Shown piece after piece: positions 1 through 8,263 of a stretch of 64,000 nt of DNA. How positions within the stretch are numbered: the stretch's first letter is position 1; every line of letters begins with the position of its first letter. Origin of the DNA: Arcobacter sp. (GTDB taxonomy: Bacteria; Campylobacterota; Campylobacteria; Campylobacterales; Arcobacteraceae); NCBI GenBank assembly GCA_002869565.1, contig PKUJ01000023.1, positions 62,001-126,000 of the forward strand, read 5' to 3'. Both the position numbers and the translations under genes were made by a program. The notes below the pieces were generated by a model. It was given only the letters and a program-made list of their open reading frames with translations, did not search any database and was not told where the DNA came from.

Positions 1-337
1 TTTCGGTTCTAGTAGTTTCATATCTTTCGATAGGAAGTTTCCTGTTCGCAATCTCTTTCATCTTTTTTTCGATAGTAGGTAAATCTTCATCTGAGATTTT
101 TGAATCTACTTTAAAATCGTAATAAAATCCCTCTTTTACAGTGGGACCTACGAAAAATTTTGCTTCAGGATATAACTCTTTGATAGCTTGTGCCATCATG
201 TGAGCACAGGAGTGTCTAAGTATATCTAGAGACTCTGCAGAATTATCAGCTTTAATCACATCTCCTTGGATGTTTAAAGCTTCAGCAGTCTGAAGGTCAT
301 AGATTTGACCTTCGTTTAATACACCAATTGGTTCCAA
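1..337 (-). CDS. thrS: Threonine--tRNA ligase, N-terminal part (cut by window edge)
   Basis: About 112 N-terminal residues of threonyl-tRNA synthetase, which charges tRNA-Thr in the cytoplasm. The reading frame shows a TGS-like start followed by LRHSCAHMMAQAIKELYPEA, the usual ThrRS editing-domain motif with its HxxxH-type histidines, then FVGPTVKEGFYYD. I place the start at a TTG (335-337) preceded on the minus strand by AAGGAAATTA, since no ATG fits. The catalytic and anticodon-binding domains lie outside the window. The identification is firm; the start codon is an inference. Confidence 0.92.
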   Translation of the reverse strand, partial: MEPIGVLNEGQIYDLQTAEALNIQGDVIKADNSAESLDILRHSCAHMMAQAIKELYPEAKFFVGPTVKEGFYYDFKVDSKISDEDLPTIEKKMKEIANRKLPIERYETTRTE

Positions 338-449
338 TAATTTCCTTTATATATTTTAGTATTTTTTAAAAATTCATATATTTTATCGGAAATGCACTTA
401 AAAGTAATCTTAAGTAGTTTTTTTTAATATAATTTAGTTAGAATGTGTA

Positions 450-962
450 ATGATTTTAAACTTATCTAAAATAAAAACTGAAGCATTATTATTGTTTTGT
501 AAAGATTTGATTTCTTCTTATAAAGATAAAGAAGAAAATATTTTTGATATAGATAAAGATATAGATAAGTATATAACTAAAATATCAACTGACATGTATA
601 AACAAATGCAAAACTGTACTTTCCCAAATGATTATTATATGAAGAATAGTAAACATTATCGAGTTAAAGCTGTTTTGGAAAGCTACAATTTTATAAACAG
701 AGAGTTGACTTCCGAACTACAAAATGGAAAAGTTTTTAATCCCGCAATGCTTTATTTTTCTTTATTAGCTGTTTGGTTTAAAGAACTTGACAAAGAGAGT
801 AGGTCAAAAGAGTATATATATTTTACAATTTATCCTTATGCAAATGTATATGATAAATTGCTTATAAATGTAAAAAATGAGAAATTTAAAGCTTTAAATA
901 TATCAATGATTGAACTTGCTGAAAAAGTAATTTATAAATTAGATAGATATTCATTTAAATAA
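450..962 (+). CDS. Hypothetical protein, 170 aa
   Basis: A soluble-looking, charged protein with no signal peptide or membrane segment and no motif I recognise. It is rich in Lys, Asp, Ile and Tyr, with the N-terminal third mainly helical (KDKEENIFDIDKDIDKYI). It stands alone, divergent from thrS and convergent with the porin gene, and shares a bidirectional terminator with the latter. There is no strong ribosome binding site before the ATG. Codon use matches its neighbours, so it is probably a real gene. Function unknown. Confidence 0.6.
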   Translation: MILNLSKIKTEALLLFCKDLISSYKDKEENIFDIDKDIDKYITKISTDMYKQMQNCTFPNDYYMKNSKHYRVKAVLESYNFINRELTSELQNGKVFNPAMLYFSLLAVWFKELDKESRSKEYIYFTIYPYANVYDKLLINVKNEKFKALNISMIELAEKVIYKLDRYSFK

Positions 963-982
963 AAAGAGCCTAGGCTCTTTTT
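961..982. terminator. Bidirectional intrinsic terminator
   Basis: A perfect hairpin with 10-bp arms (AAAAAGAGCC and GGCTCTTTTT) and a 2-nt spacer, followed by a T-rich run. It begins inside the stop codon of the 170-aa gene and lies just beyond the 3' end of the convergent porin gene, so it can serve both strands. Confidence 0.85.
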
Positions 983-1005
983 ATTATTATTATTATTCAT
1001 AAGAT

Positions 1006-2631
1006 TTAGAAGCTATATCTTACGTATGCTTTTATATCTCTTGCAGATTCTACAGGATCTTGTCCCATTAATTTTGCTTGATCAATTGTCATAGGTGTAC
1101 CTTCCGCTCCAAAAAATGAATTACTTCCAGTGTAATCATATTTTACATAAGTAGCATTAATACCGAAGCTTAAAGCTTTTGTAAGTTGTTGAGTTCTATA
1201 TATTTCCCACGCAGTACCACGTGCTGCTATTTTAGAACCAGTCATAGTATCTTCACCATATGTCATAGATCTCCAGTATTTACTACCTTTATTCCATTCT
1301 ATACCAATTCTTGAATTTTCAGGATCAATTGGACAAGGTGCATTTACCCCAAGCCAAACAGAATTACCAGTTTCTTTGTCTATTGAGCCTAACATTCCTA
1401 AAGTTGTACCGAATGCATTTGATGCGTTTGGTCTTGTTCTAGACATTGCATAAGAAGCAAAAACAGTAGTATTATCTAAATAGTCAGAAATTTCATCACC
1501 TATCCCATCTACTTTGAACATAATTGTTGCTAAATCCATATCTCAAACATCATTAAATTGTAATAAAGATTGTGCATTCATCATATCAGAAGCAGTAGCA
1601 GCTGTCATCATTGCCCCTTGGTAAGCTCCAAGTTGATTATTTGTAAATCCTATTAAGTTCCAAGCTCTTGCATAATTCATATGTACAGAGTATTGACCAT
1701 CATCATATGGAACAAAAATAAATCCTGCCATATCTATATCTGAATGTAGCGTTTCATCTTTTGCGTAATCTGTGCCATCAAACTGAAATCTTTGTTTTGC
1801 ATTTGTTAGCCCACGACCTGCACAAAATTTAAACCACATACCTTCAACACCAGTGATTTTATCTAAATTAAATCTTGCACTTGCTCCATCAAACTCTACA
1901 TTAACTGTATGGGATAAAGGAGATTTTCTTTTTTGGTTAGCTCTTAGATTTATTCCAAGTCCATCAGTAGATGGTCTTCTACCAACAGAAGCTGTCCATG
2001 CTACATCTTTATTTCCTAAGAAAGAGTCATTTCTATATAACCAATAAGCTTCTTTTACTTTTAAATCATTACCCGTGGCATTCTCATTTGTTAACCAATC
2101 AAAGTCTGCATAACCAGGACGAGTATTTGATTGTGAGTGGTTTGCTGTATCTCCAAAGGCTTTCATATATGATAATGTACCGTAGAAAATTGAATTTTCG
2201 TCAGCAGCATATTTCATACCAAGATTTAATCTATTTGTCATAAGAGCATTATTTTTAGATTTTTTCCCTGAAGCATGTTTATATTGGATATTATCAACTT
2301 GTGTTCTAAAATCAACATTCCATTTTAAATTATCTCCTGCACTTTGTGCTTTTGCAAGATTTGCTTTTTTACCAATACCATCAACTTTTTTTTCTAGTTT
2401 TTTGAATCTGGCATCACTAATTGAGCTTGGGTCACCTTTCATCATATTTTCTAATGATACTTTATTTTCTTTAGTAGTTGTTGCTGTTTGTCCAACTTGT
2501 TTTTCTAATGCAGAGAGTTGAGCTTTTAATGCTTCAATTTGTTGCATCATTTGGGAGTTAGTTAATTCTGCTGCGAATGCAGATGTACTTAAAGCAGCAA
2601 TTGCAGAAAGTGCAATTATTGATTTTTTCAT
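1006..2631 (-). pseudogene. Outer-membrane porin (DUF3373-like) interrupted by in-frame TGA
   Basis: Two open stretches (2631-1543 and 1539-1006) lie in exactly the same frame, separated only by a TGA at 1543-1545 and one GAT codon. Joined, they give about 541 residues: signal peptide (MKKSIIALSAIAALSTSAFA), a coiled-coil stalk (residues about 25-60, LTNSQMMQQIEALKAQLSAL), a beta-barrel-like body rich in aromatic and Gly residues, and a C-terminal KAYVRYSF ending in the Phe typical of BAM-recognised barrels. The family call (DUF3373/OmpS-type porin of Arcobacter relatives) is from memory of such proteins. A single G-to-T (GGA to TGA) or TGG-to-TGA change would explain the stop. The truncated 362-aa product would lack the terminal strands needed for barrel assembly. 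Recent pseudogene, sequencing error or readthrough are all possible. Confidence 0.8.
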
Positions 2632-2816
2632 TTTTTTTCCTTTTGTGTTTTTTCTATTCTTTAAAATAAGATAAACTAATTATACGCTGATTAAAATTAA
2701 GCCAATCTTAAGGATGAATAACTGTTCATTATCATTGTTATATGGTATGCTTATAATTAATATAATTAAATTTTGTTATAAGTTAAATTTATTATACTAA
2801 TCTTTATAAGTAAAAT

Positions 2817-2853
2817 AAAAAAGGGTCGAAGTAAAATACTCCAACCCTTTTTT
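2817..2853. terminator. Intrinsic terminator of the small periplasmic protein gene
   Basis: Arms AAAAAAGGGT and ACCCTTTTTT (10 bp) extended inward by AGTA/TACT with mismatches between, placed 24 bp past the stop of the minus-strand gene at 2877-3200. Runs of A and T on either side make it work in both directions. Confidence 0.8.
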
Positions 2854-2876
2854 ATTTTTATATCTTTGTAATTAGA

Positions 2877-3200
2877 TTAACAAGAAGGAACGTTTCCTGA
2901 ATCATTTGCATATTCGTAAGAGAAATCATAAATATGTGGAATCCATTTATCTTTAATATCACTTTCTTTTACATCTGGACAAATTTTTATAAATTCTTCT
3001 TTAAATTTTGCAGGGTCTTTAACTGCTGCCCATTCATCCTGTGTATGTTTAGCCGCGAATTTTGCACCATTGAATCCACAAGCTGACTTAAATTTTTTAA
3101 TAAAAATTTTTTGACCTTTAACTGGGTCTGCCGAAGCAGTTGTTGATGCAACACCAAGAATTAATGCACCCGCCATCGCTATTTTTAATAATTTTGTCAT
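2877..3200 (-). CDS. Periplasmic cytochrome c-like protein without haem motif
   Basis: 107 aa with a clear Sec signal peptide (cleavage near ASTTASA-DPVKG). The mature part begins GQKIFIKKFKSACGF and continues AAKHTQDEWAA, a layout like a small c-type cytochrome, but the CxxCH site is absent: only single cysteines at about 42, 74 and 107 remain. The C-terminus DSGNVPSC puts a cysteine last. Similar small proteins annotated as cytochrome c occur in Campylobacterota, as far as I recall. The start is supported by AGGAG seven bases before the ATG. It is monocistronic with its own terminator. A disulfide-bonded periplasmic role is likely; haem binding is doubtful. Confidence 0.7.
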   Translation of the reverse strand: MTKLLKIAMAGALILGVASTTASADPVKGQKIFIKKFKSACGFNGAKFAAKHTQDEWAAVKDPAKFKEEFIKICPDVKESDIKDKWIPHIYDFSYEYANDSGNVPSC

Positions 3201-3290
3201 TATTAATCTCCTAATTTAAATTCTGCTACAATTATATCTATATATAAATAAAATAACTCTTATAGTTTAATAAGAAAAAGTGAATTAATC

Positions 3291-4619
3291 GTGAAATACT
3301 ATTTGTTAAAAGAGGTTGTGTCATACCTTCAAGAAAATGCCCATAATATCAAGCTTGTAAAGAGAATTGATAACAATATAATTATAATTGAATTTAATAA
3401 TAAAAATAAATTATATTTTGATATGTCAAAAGGTAAAAGTATTGTATACAAGCGGAAAAATACAATAAAAGCGAAAAAAGATTTTATTGCACCCTTTGAT
3501 GTTGTCTTACAAAAAAGATTTTATAATTCAAAAATTGAAAATGTAGAATTATACAATGATGATAAGATTATTAATATTAGTGTTAACTCCTCTTCTTCTT
3601 ATAAGAAGCAAAAAACTATTTTGCAACTGGAGTTTACAGGAAAACATACAAATATTATTATATTAGATGAAAACCGTTTTATTCTTGAAGCTTTAAGACA
3701 TATAGATGAGTTCTCTTCTAGTAGAGTTGTAAAGGTTGGTATTAAACTTGATGAGATACCAAAACAAGATTTTGTTCCTAAAATTGAGCCTGTAGATAAT
3801 ATTGAAGAATACTTATACAAAGTATATGAAGATATAGAAGAAAAAAATATTGAGAACTATAAAAAGCAAAAAATTACACAAGTAACAAAGAAGCTAAAAA
3901 AACTTGAAAAAACACTCTTGTCTCTTCCAAAAAAAGAGGAATTAGAGATTGAATCAAATAAATTATATGAAAAAGCAAATCTCATTATAAGCAATCTACA
4001 TAATTTGAAGCCTTATCAAAAAAGCTTTATCACCAAAAATTATCAAGGTGAAGAAGTTGAAATTGAATTAGAAATGAAAATGTCTGCATCGACATATTCA
4101 AATGAGTTATTTAAGAAAGCTAAAAAAGCTAAACACAAAGCTCTAAATATAAAAATAGAAAAAGATAATTTAGAAGAAAAAGTAGAATTTTTAAAAAGAA
4201 TGATTACTAATCTAGAAAATTCAAACTCAATTGATGATATGGAATTTTTATTTCCTAAGAAACAAAAAAATCAAACAAAAACAAAAAAATCACAGATGTA
4301 TGAAAGCTTTTTTTTCGAAGGCTATAAAATTATGTTGGGTACTAGTGAAAGAGAAAATATATATCTTCTTCAAAATAGTAAAGCAAGTGATTTTTGGTTT
4401 CATTTAAAAGATAGACCATCTTCTCACGTAATAGTTCAAAATAGTAAAAAAACAATACCTGAAAGCGTTATAGAAAAAGCAGCCGTAATATGTGCTCAGT
4501 TTTCAAGCGATTTTGGAGGAAATTATAGTGTTGATTTTACACAAAGAAGAAATGTAAAAATTCAAAGTGGTGCAAATGTTTTATATAATCCTTACACAAC
4601 AATAAATATTAAAATCTAG
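3291..4619 (+). CDS. rqcH: RqcH/NFACT-family ribosome quality control protein
   Basis: 442 aa. The N-terminal NFACT-N region (about 1-175) includes LEFTGKHTNIIILDENR and the following LRHID...SSRVVKVG. A long coiled coil follows (about 180-310), then the NFACT-R (DUF814) domain with DFWFHLKDRPSSHVIVQN and a C-terminal FTQRRNVKIQSGA. Members of this family bind obstructed 50S subunits and recruit tRNA-Ala to add C-terminal alanine tails. The start is GTG. The position that aligns by eye with the Asp-Arg pair needed for tailing in Bacillus reads D91-K92. At 442 aa it is shorter than Firmicute homologues but usual for this phylum. Stands alone, with the lipoprotein gene downstream. Confidence 0.85.
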   Translation: MKYYLLKEVVSYLQENAHNIKLVKRIDNNIIIIEFNNKNKLYFDMSKGKSIVYKRKNTIKAKKDFIAPFDVVLQKRFYNSKIENVELYNDDKIINISVNSSSSYKKQKTILQLEFTGKHTNIIILDENRFILEALRHIDEFSSSRVVKVGIKLDEIPKQDFVPKIEPVDNIEEYLYKVYEDIEEKNIENYKKQKITQVTKKLKKLEKTLLSLPKKEELEIESNKLYEKANLIISNLHNLKPYQKSFITKNYQGEEVEIELEMKMSASTYSNELFKKAKKAKHKALNIKIEKDNLEEKVEFLKRMITNLENSNSIDDMEFLFPKKQKNQTKTKKSQMYESFFFEGYKIMLGTSERENIYLLQNSKASDFWFHLKDRPSSHVIVQNSKKTIPESVIEKAAVICAQFSSDFGGNYSVDFTQRRNVKIQSGANVLYNPYTTINIKI

Positions 4620-4698
4620 TATTAGAATATAAAAAAAGAGACAATTGAGAGACAATTTTATTGTAAAATATTGAATAATAAGTAAGAAGGAAAAGAAT

Positions 4699-5655
4699 AT
4701 GAGAAAAACTATTTTAAATGTGATACTAACAGGTGTAATGTTAGTATTTGTTGGTTGTGGCGGTGCTATGGTAAATAATATTGATAATAGTGGATATTTA
4801 TCAGGTAACAAACTTAGCATGCAAAAAGTAGAAAAAGCGATTAAAAAAGGTGCAATGAGAAAAGGTTGGATGACTAAAAGAATTGGCTCTGGAAAATTAG
4901 AATCTCGAATTAATGTAAGAGGAAAACATTTAGTAGTTGTTGATATTGCTTATAATACAAGAGGATACAAAATTAATTATAAAGATAGTCAAAATATGAA
5001 ATATGATGCAGGTGCAAATACTATTCATGGTAACTATAATAAGTGGATTGCAGCATTAGAAAAAAATATTAATTATGAGTTATCTCAAATTGGTGTAATA
5101 TCTGACACCTCTTCTCGAAAAGTTGTTCAAAACATACAACCAAAAAGTAGTTCTTCTTCTGCCCTAAATAAAAAATATGCGAAAGCTAATAGTTCAGCAA
5201 TTCAAGGCAAAACAATTTATATAAAAAATATTATCCCTTATGCAAATGGAAATAGAATCGCAGATAATATAAAAGCAGAGTGTACAATAAATCAGCAATT
5301 GGCAGAATTTATTAAACAATATGCAAATGAAAAAGGTTTAAAAGTAGAATTTAAAAATAAACCTAAATACAATGATTTAAAATTAATTGTTGAAATTACT
5401 GATGCTATGAGTAGTGGAGGAGCTTTTAGAGGCCATAACAAATATGTTACAATTTCTGGAAAATTAGTAAAAGGTAAAAAAAGTTATGGTTCATTTGATG
5501 CAGCAAGAATTTCTGGTGGAGGTTTTTGGGGAGCATATAAAGGCTCTTGTGCAGTATTAGGAAGAACTGTTAAAGCTTTAGGACAAGACGTGTCATCTTG
5601 GCTTTATAGTCCAATGGACGGAGCAAAACTTGGGGATACTCAGTTAATTAGATAA
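4699..5655 (+). CDS. Putative lipoprotein, 318 aa
   Basis: An N-terminal basic-hydrophobic signal ending FVGCGG suggests lipid attachment at Cys20 (the -3 residue Phe is atypical). Two alpha/beta-like segments are separated by a Ser-rich linker (KSSSSSALNKK, about 150-158). The N-terminal part has RKGWMTKRIGSGKLESRI and VDIAYNTRGYKINY; the C-terminal part ends SGGGFWGAYKGSCAVLGRTVKALG. The first part resembles small lipoproteins in which a similar unit is found alone, so this may be a two-domain fusion. Ribosome binding site GAAGGA before the ATG. Function unknown, probably outer-membrane periplasmic face. Confidence 0.65.
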   Translation: MRKTILNVILTGVMLVFVGCGGAMVNNIDNSGYLSGNKLSMQKVEKAIKKGAMRKGWMTKRIGSGKLESRINVRGKHLVVVDIAYNTRGYKINYKDSQNMKYDAGANTIHGNYNKWIAALEKNINYELSQIGVISDTSSRKVVQNIQPKSSSSSALNKKYAKANSSAIQGKTIYIKNIIPYANGNRIADNIKAECTINQQLAEFIKQYANEKGLKVEFKNKPKYNDLKLIVEITDAMSSGGAFRGHNKYVTISGKLVKGKKSYGSFDAARISGGGFWGAYKGSCAVLGRTVKALGQDVSSWLYSPMDGAKLGDTQLIR

Positions 5656-5667
5656 AAAAATAAATAG

Positions 5668-5705
5668 AAATACAAAGTATAATAACTTTATTATACTTTG
5701 TATTT
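5668..5705. terminator. Long AT-rich hairpin after lipoprotein gene
   Basis: Perfect 16-bp arms (5668-5683 and 5690-5705) with a 6-nt loop AACTTT. There is no good T-run afterwards, so it may act as a weak terminator or as an mRNA-stabilising hairpin between the lipoprotein gene and the pigment locus. Confidence 0.55.
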
Positions 5706-5779
5706 AAACTCAATAGAGAATTTTTTATTAAATAATAGTACGTTATAATATAATATAATATTATGTAATAGGTTTAATT

Positions 5780-6739
5780 TTGAGTATAAAAAAAGTTTTA
5801 GTAGTATCATATTCCCAAACTGGACAATTAACAAATCTAACAGATTCAGTTTTATTTCCATTATATGAAAAAAAAGATATAGAGGTAGTAATTAAATCTA
5901 TACGTCCTAAAAAAGCTTATCCTTTTCCATGGGATTTTATGACTTTTATGGACCATTTTCCTGAATCAATTTACTTGGATCCTCCTGAGATTGAAGAAAT
6001 TGAAGATGATGAAAATGACTATGATTTAGTTATCCTTCCTTATCAAGTTTGGTTTTTATCTCCATCTTTACCAATTACAGCTTTTTTAAAAAGTGAATAT
6101 GCTAAAAAGAAATTAAAAGATAAACCAATAATAACCCTAATTGGTTGTAGAAATATGTGGGTTATGGCTCAAGAAAAAATGAAAATATTGCTTAAAGAAT
6201 TGGATGCTAAGCTTATTGATAATATAGTTTTAATTGATCAAGGAAGTTCTTTCTCAACTTTTTTCACAACTACAAGATGGATGATGACTGGTAAAAAAGA
6301 TAGATGGCTGGGTATTTTCCCATATGCTGGTATAAGTGAAAAAGATATTAAAAATGCATCTCGTTTTGGATGGGCAATTAAAGAAGCTTTGGAATTAGAT
6401 AAAGAAAAAAATGATAGTCCTCTTTGTTCAGGATTAAAAGCGGTAAATGTGGATGAAAAATTAATTAAAAGTGAACAAATAGCAACAAAAAGCTTTTCAA
6501 TATGGGGAAAACTTATAAGAAAAGTAGGACCTTTAGGCGATGCAAAAAGAAAACCAATTGTGATGATATATGTAATTTTTTTATTTTTAATTATAGCTAC
6601 AATTGTTCCTTTAAATATGTTAATACAAACAATAATGAGAAAAGTAAATAAAGAAAAAGTTTTAAAACAAAAAGAGTTTTATGCAGCGCCATCTGGAAAT
6701 ACAGATGAAAGAATGAAGGATTTTCTAAATAATGAATAA
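5780..6739 (+). CDS. darA: DarA-like dialkylresorcinol biosynthesis flavodoxin-fold protein
   Basis: 319 aa. A flavodoxin-like FMN loop is seen at residues 10-17 (SYSQTGQL) and a Rossmann-like core continues through LIGCRNMWVMAQEK. One C-terminal membrane helix (about 257-280, VMIYVIFLFLIIATIVPLNM) anchors it to the inner membrane. Proteins of this layout beside a KASIII-like enzyme are annotated DarA; with DarB they form and aromatise 2,5-dialkylresorcinols, the lipid half of flexirubin-type pigments. TTG start with AGG upstream. It overlaps the next gene by 8 bases and begins the plus-strand block 5.8-9.25 kb. Recognition is by family resemblance and neighbourhood, not alignment. Confidence 0.75.
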   Translation: MSIKKVLVVSYSQTGQLTNLTDSVLFPLYEKKDIEVVIKSIRPKKAYPFPWDFMTFMDHFPESIYLDPPEIEEIEDDENDYDLVILPYQVWFLSPSLPITAFLKSEYAKKKLKDKPIITLIGCRNMWVMAQEKMKILLKELDAKLIDNIVLIDQGSSFSTFFTTTRWMMTGKKDRWLGIFPYAGISEKDIKNASRFGWAIKEALELDKEKNDSPLCSGLKAVNVDEKLIKSEQIATKSFSIWGKLIRKVGPLGDAKRKPIVMIYVIFLFLIIATIVPLNMLIQTIMRKVNKEKVLKQKEFYAAPSGNTDERMKDFLNNE

Positions 6740-7868
6740 TGTATACATAAATAATATACAAAAATTTTTACCAAATGAAGCTGTCTCAAATGAAGATATT
6801 GAAGAGTATCTTGGATATATAGGTGGAAAAAAATCTAAAGCTAAAAAGATTGTGCTTCGAAGTAATGGAATAAAAAGTAGATATTATGTTTTAGAAAAAG
6901 GAACACAAAAAGCACTTTTTTCTAATGCACAGATAACTTCAAATGCAATAAAAAAATTAGAAAATGATAAGTTCTTAATATCAGATATTGAATGTTTATC
7001 TTGTGGAACAACTACCCCTGATCAAATTATGCCAAATCACACTTTGATGGTACAAGGAGAATTAGGAATATCCGAAATAGAAACATTAAGTGCATCAGGT
7101 ATTTGTCTAAGTGGAATTAATGCTCTTAAATATGCTTATTATGGAATAAAATGTGGAGAATTAAACAATGCAATCTCTACAGGTTCAGAAATAGCTTCAA
7201 CTGTATTAAGTGCAAAAAATTTTGAAGCTGAATCTGATTATAAAGCAGTTGAGCAAAATCCTGGAATTGCTTTTGAAAAAGATTTTTTAAGATGGATGTT
7301 ATCAGATGGCGCAGGAGCAATGCTTTTACAAAATAGGGCAAATGAAAATGGAATCTCTTTAAAAATAGATTGGATTGAAATATTATCATATGCAGGAGAA
7401 ATGCCCACTTGTATGTATAGTGGTTGTGAAGTTAGTGAAGGTGAAGTAAAAGGTTGGAGAACTTTTAATCAAGATGAGATTATGAAAAAATCTATTTTAT
7501 CTGTATCCCAAGATGTGAAATTATTAAATGAAAATATTATTGAGTATACAGTTACAAAACCAATCGCTACAATACTAAAAAAACGAAATATTAAAGAGAG
7601 TGAAGTGGATTATTTCCTTCCTCACTATTCATCAACTTTTTTTAGAGAGAAGGTATATGAAGGTATGAAAAAAGGTGGTTTAGAAATTCCTTTTGAAAAA
7701 TGGTTTACAAATTTAACAAAATATGGAAATACAGGTTCTGCTTCTATTTATATAATGTTAGAAGAGTTATTTAATTCAGGAACTTTAAAAAAAGGTGAGA
7801 AACTACTTTGTTATATCCCAGAAAGTGGACGTTTTTCAACTTCATTTATGATGCTAGAAGTAGTATAA
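6732..7868 (+). CDS. darB: DarB-like ketosynthase (KASIII family)
   Basis: 378 aa thiolase-fold condensing enzyme. The nucleophile is Cys125 (SASGICLSG); the His and Asn of the FabH-type triad are in LPHYSS (near 295) and KYGNTGSASIY (near 333). The protein is longer than FabH, as expected for DarB, which joins two acyl thioesters to a cyclohexanedione that DarA aromatises. Translationally coupled on both sides (8-base overlap with darA, TAATG overlap with the next gene). Its own substrates are inferred from the context of the aryl-polyene genes. Confidence 0.8.
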   Translation: MNNVYINNIQKFLPNEAVSNEDIEEYLGYIGGKKSKAKKIVLRSNGIKSRYYVLEKGTQKALFSNAQITSNAIKKLENDKFLISDIECLSCGTTTPDQIMPNHTLMVQGELGISEIETLSASGICLSGINALKYAYYGIKCGELNNAISTGSEIASTVLSAKNFEAESDYKAVEQNPGIAFEKDFLRWMLSDGAGAMLLQNRANENGISLKIDWIEILSYAGEMPTCMYSGCEVSEGEVKGWRTFNQDEIMKKSILSVSQDVKLLNENIIEYTVTKPIATILKKRNIKESEVDYFLPHYSSTFFREKVYEGMKKGGLEIPFEKWFTNLTKYGNTGSASIYIMLEELFNSGTLKKGEKLLCYIPESGRFSTSFMMLEVV

Positions 7869-8263
7869 TGGAAAAAATAGAGATTCCACAAGAAGAGAAT
7901 AAAACCTTAGATGGTAGTAGAAAAGTAATGTATGCCAAAGAAGAAGGTGGTCAATTTCAAAGAGTAAATTACGGAAGTTCAGTAGAAGAGTTTGCAACAC
8001 AAGTAGCCGTTGAAGAGTATGAAGTTTTAAAAAAAGAGAGCCTAGAAAGTATAGAAAAAGGTATCTCTTCGCCAATTGAATATTTTATGTATGAAAATAG
8101 AATGGATTTACCAACACTAAGCAGTGTTGTAGGAATGATGCAATTTAGGGTAAAAAGACATTTAAAAATGAATAACTTTAAAAAGTTAAATGATAAATTA
8201 CTTAATAAATATGCAGAAGCATTTAATATAAAAATTGAAGAATTAAAGGATTTTAAAGTATGA
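7868..8263 (+). CDS. Small conserved unknown in dialkylresorcinol block, 131 aa
   Basis: I choose the ATG at 7868, which overlaps the darB stop as TAATG; a longer frame opens upstream but lies inside darB. The product is acidic at the N-terminus and basic, helical at the C-terminus (MMQFRVKRHLKMNNFKKLNDKLLNKYAEAFNI), with no signal peptide or membrane helix. The last part reads like a small helical binding domain with a helix-turn-helix flavour (LPTLSSVVGMMQFRVKRHLK). It overlaps the BtrH-like gene by 4 bases (ATGA). The tight coupling implies a role with DarA/DarB, perhaps as a scaffold or regulator. Function unknown. Confidence 0.7.
   Translation: MEKIEIPQEENKTLDGSRKVMYAKEEGGQFQRVNYGSSVEEFATQVAVEEYEVLKKESLESIEKGISSPIEYFMYENRMDLPTLSSVVGMMQFRVKRHLKMNNFKKLNDKLLNKYAEAFNIKIEELKDFKV

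Noticed and set aside
1543-1545. TGA read as selenocysteine in the porin
   Set aside because: Outer-membrane porins are not known selenoproteins, no SECIS-like hairpin is evident right after the codon, and Cys is not expected in this barrel region. A mutation or error is simpler.
1853-2243. Plus-strand open frames opposite the porin gene
   Set aside because: They lie fully antisense to a clear signal-peptide-bearing porin frame and show no domain; they are shadows.
2715-2745. Possible Fur box upstream of the porin gene (GTTCATTATCATTG)
   Set aside because: Only one half resembles the 7-1-7 consensus; the other arm (TAACTGTT) does not match, so it was not listed as an operator.
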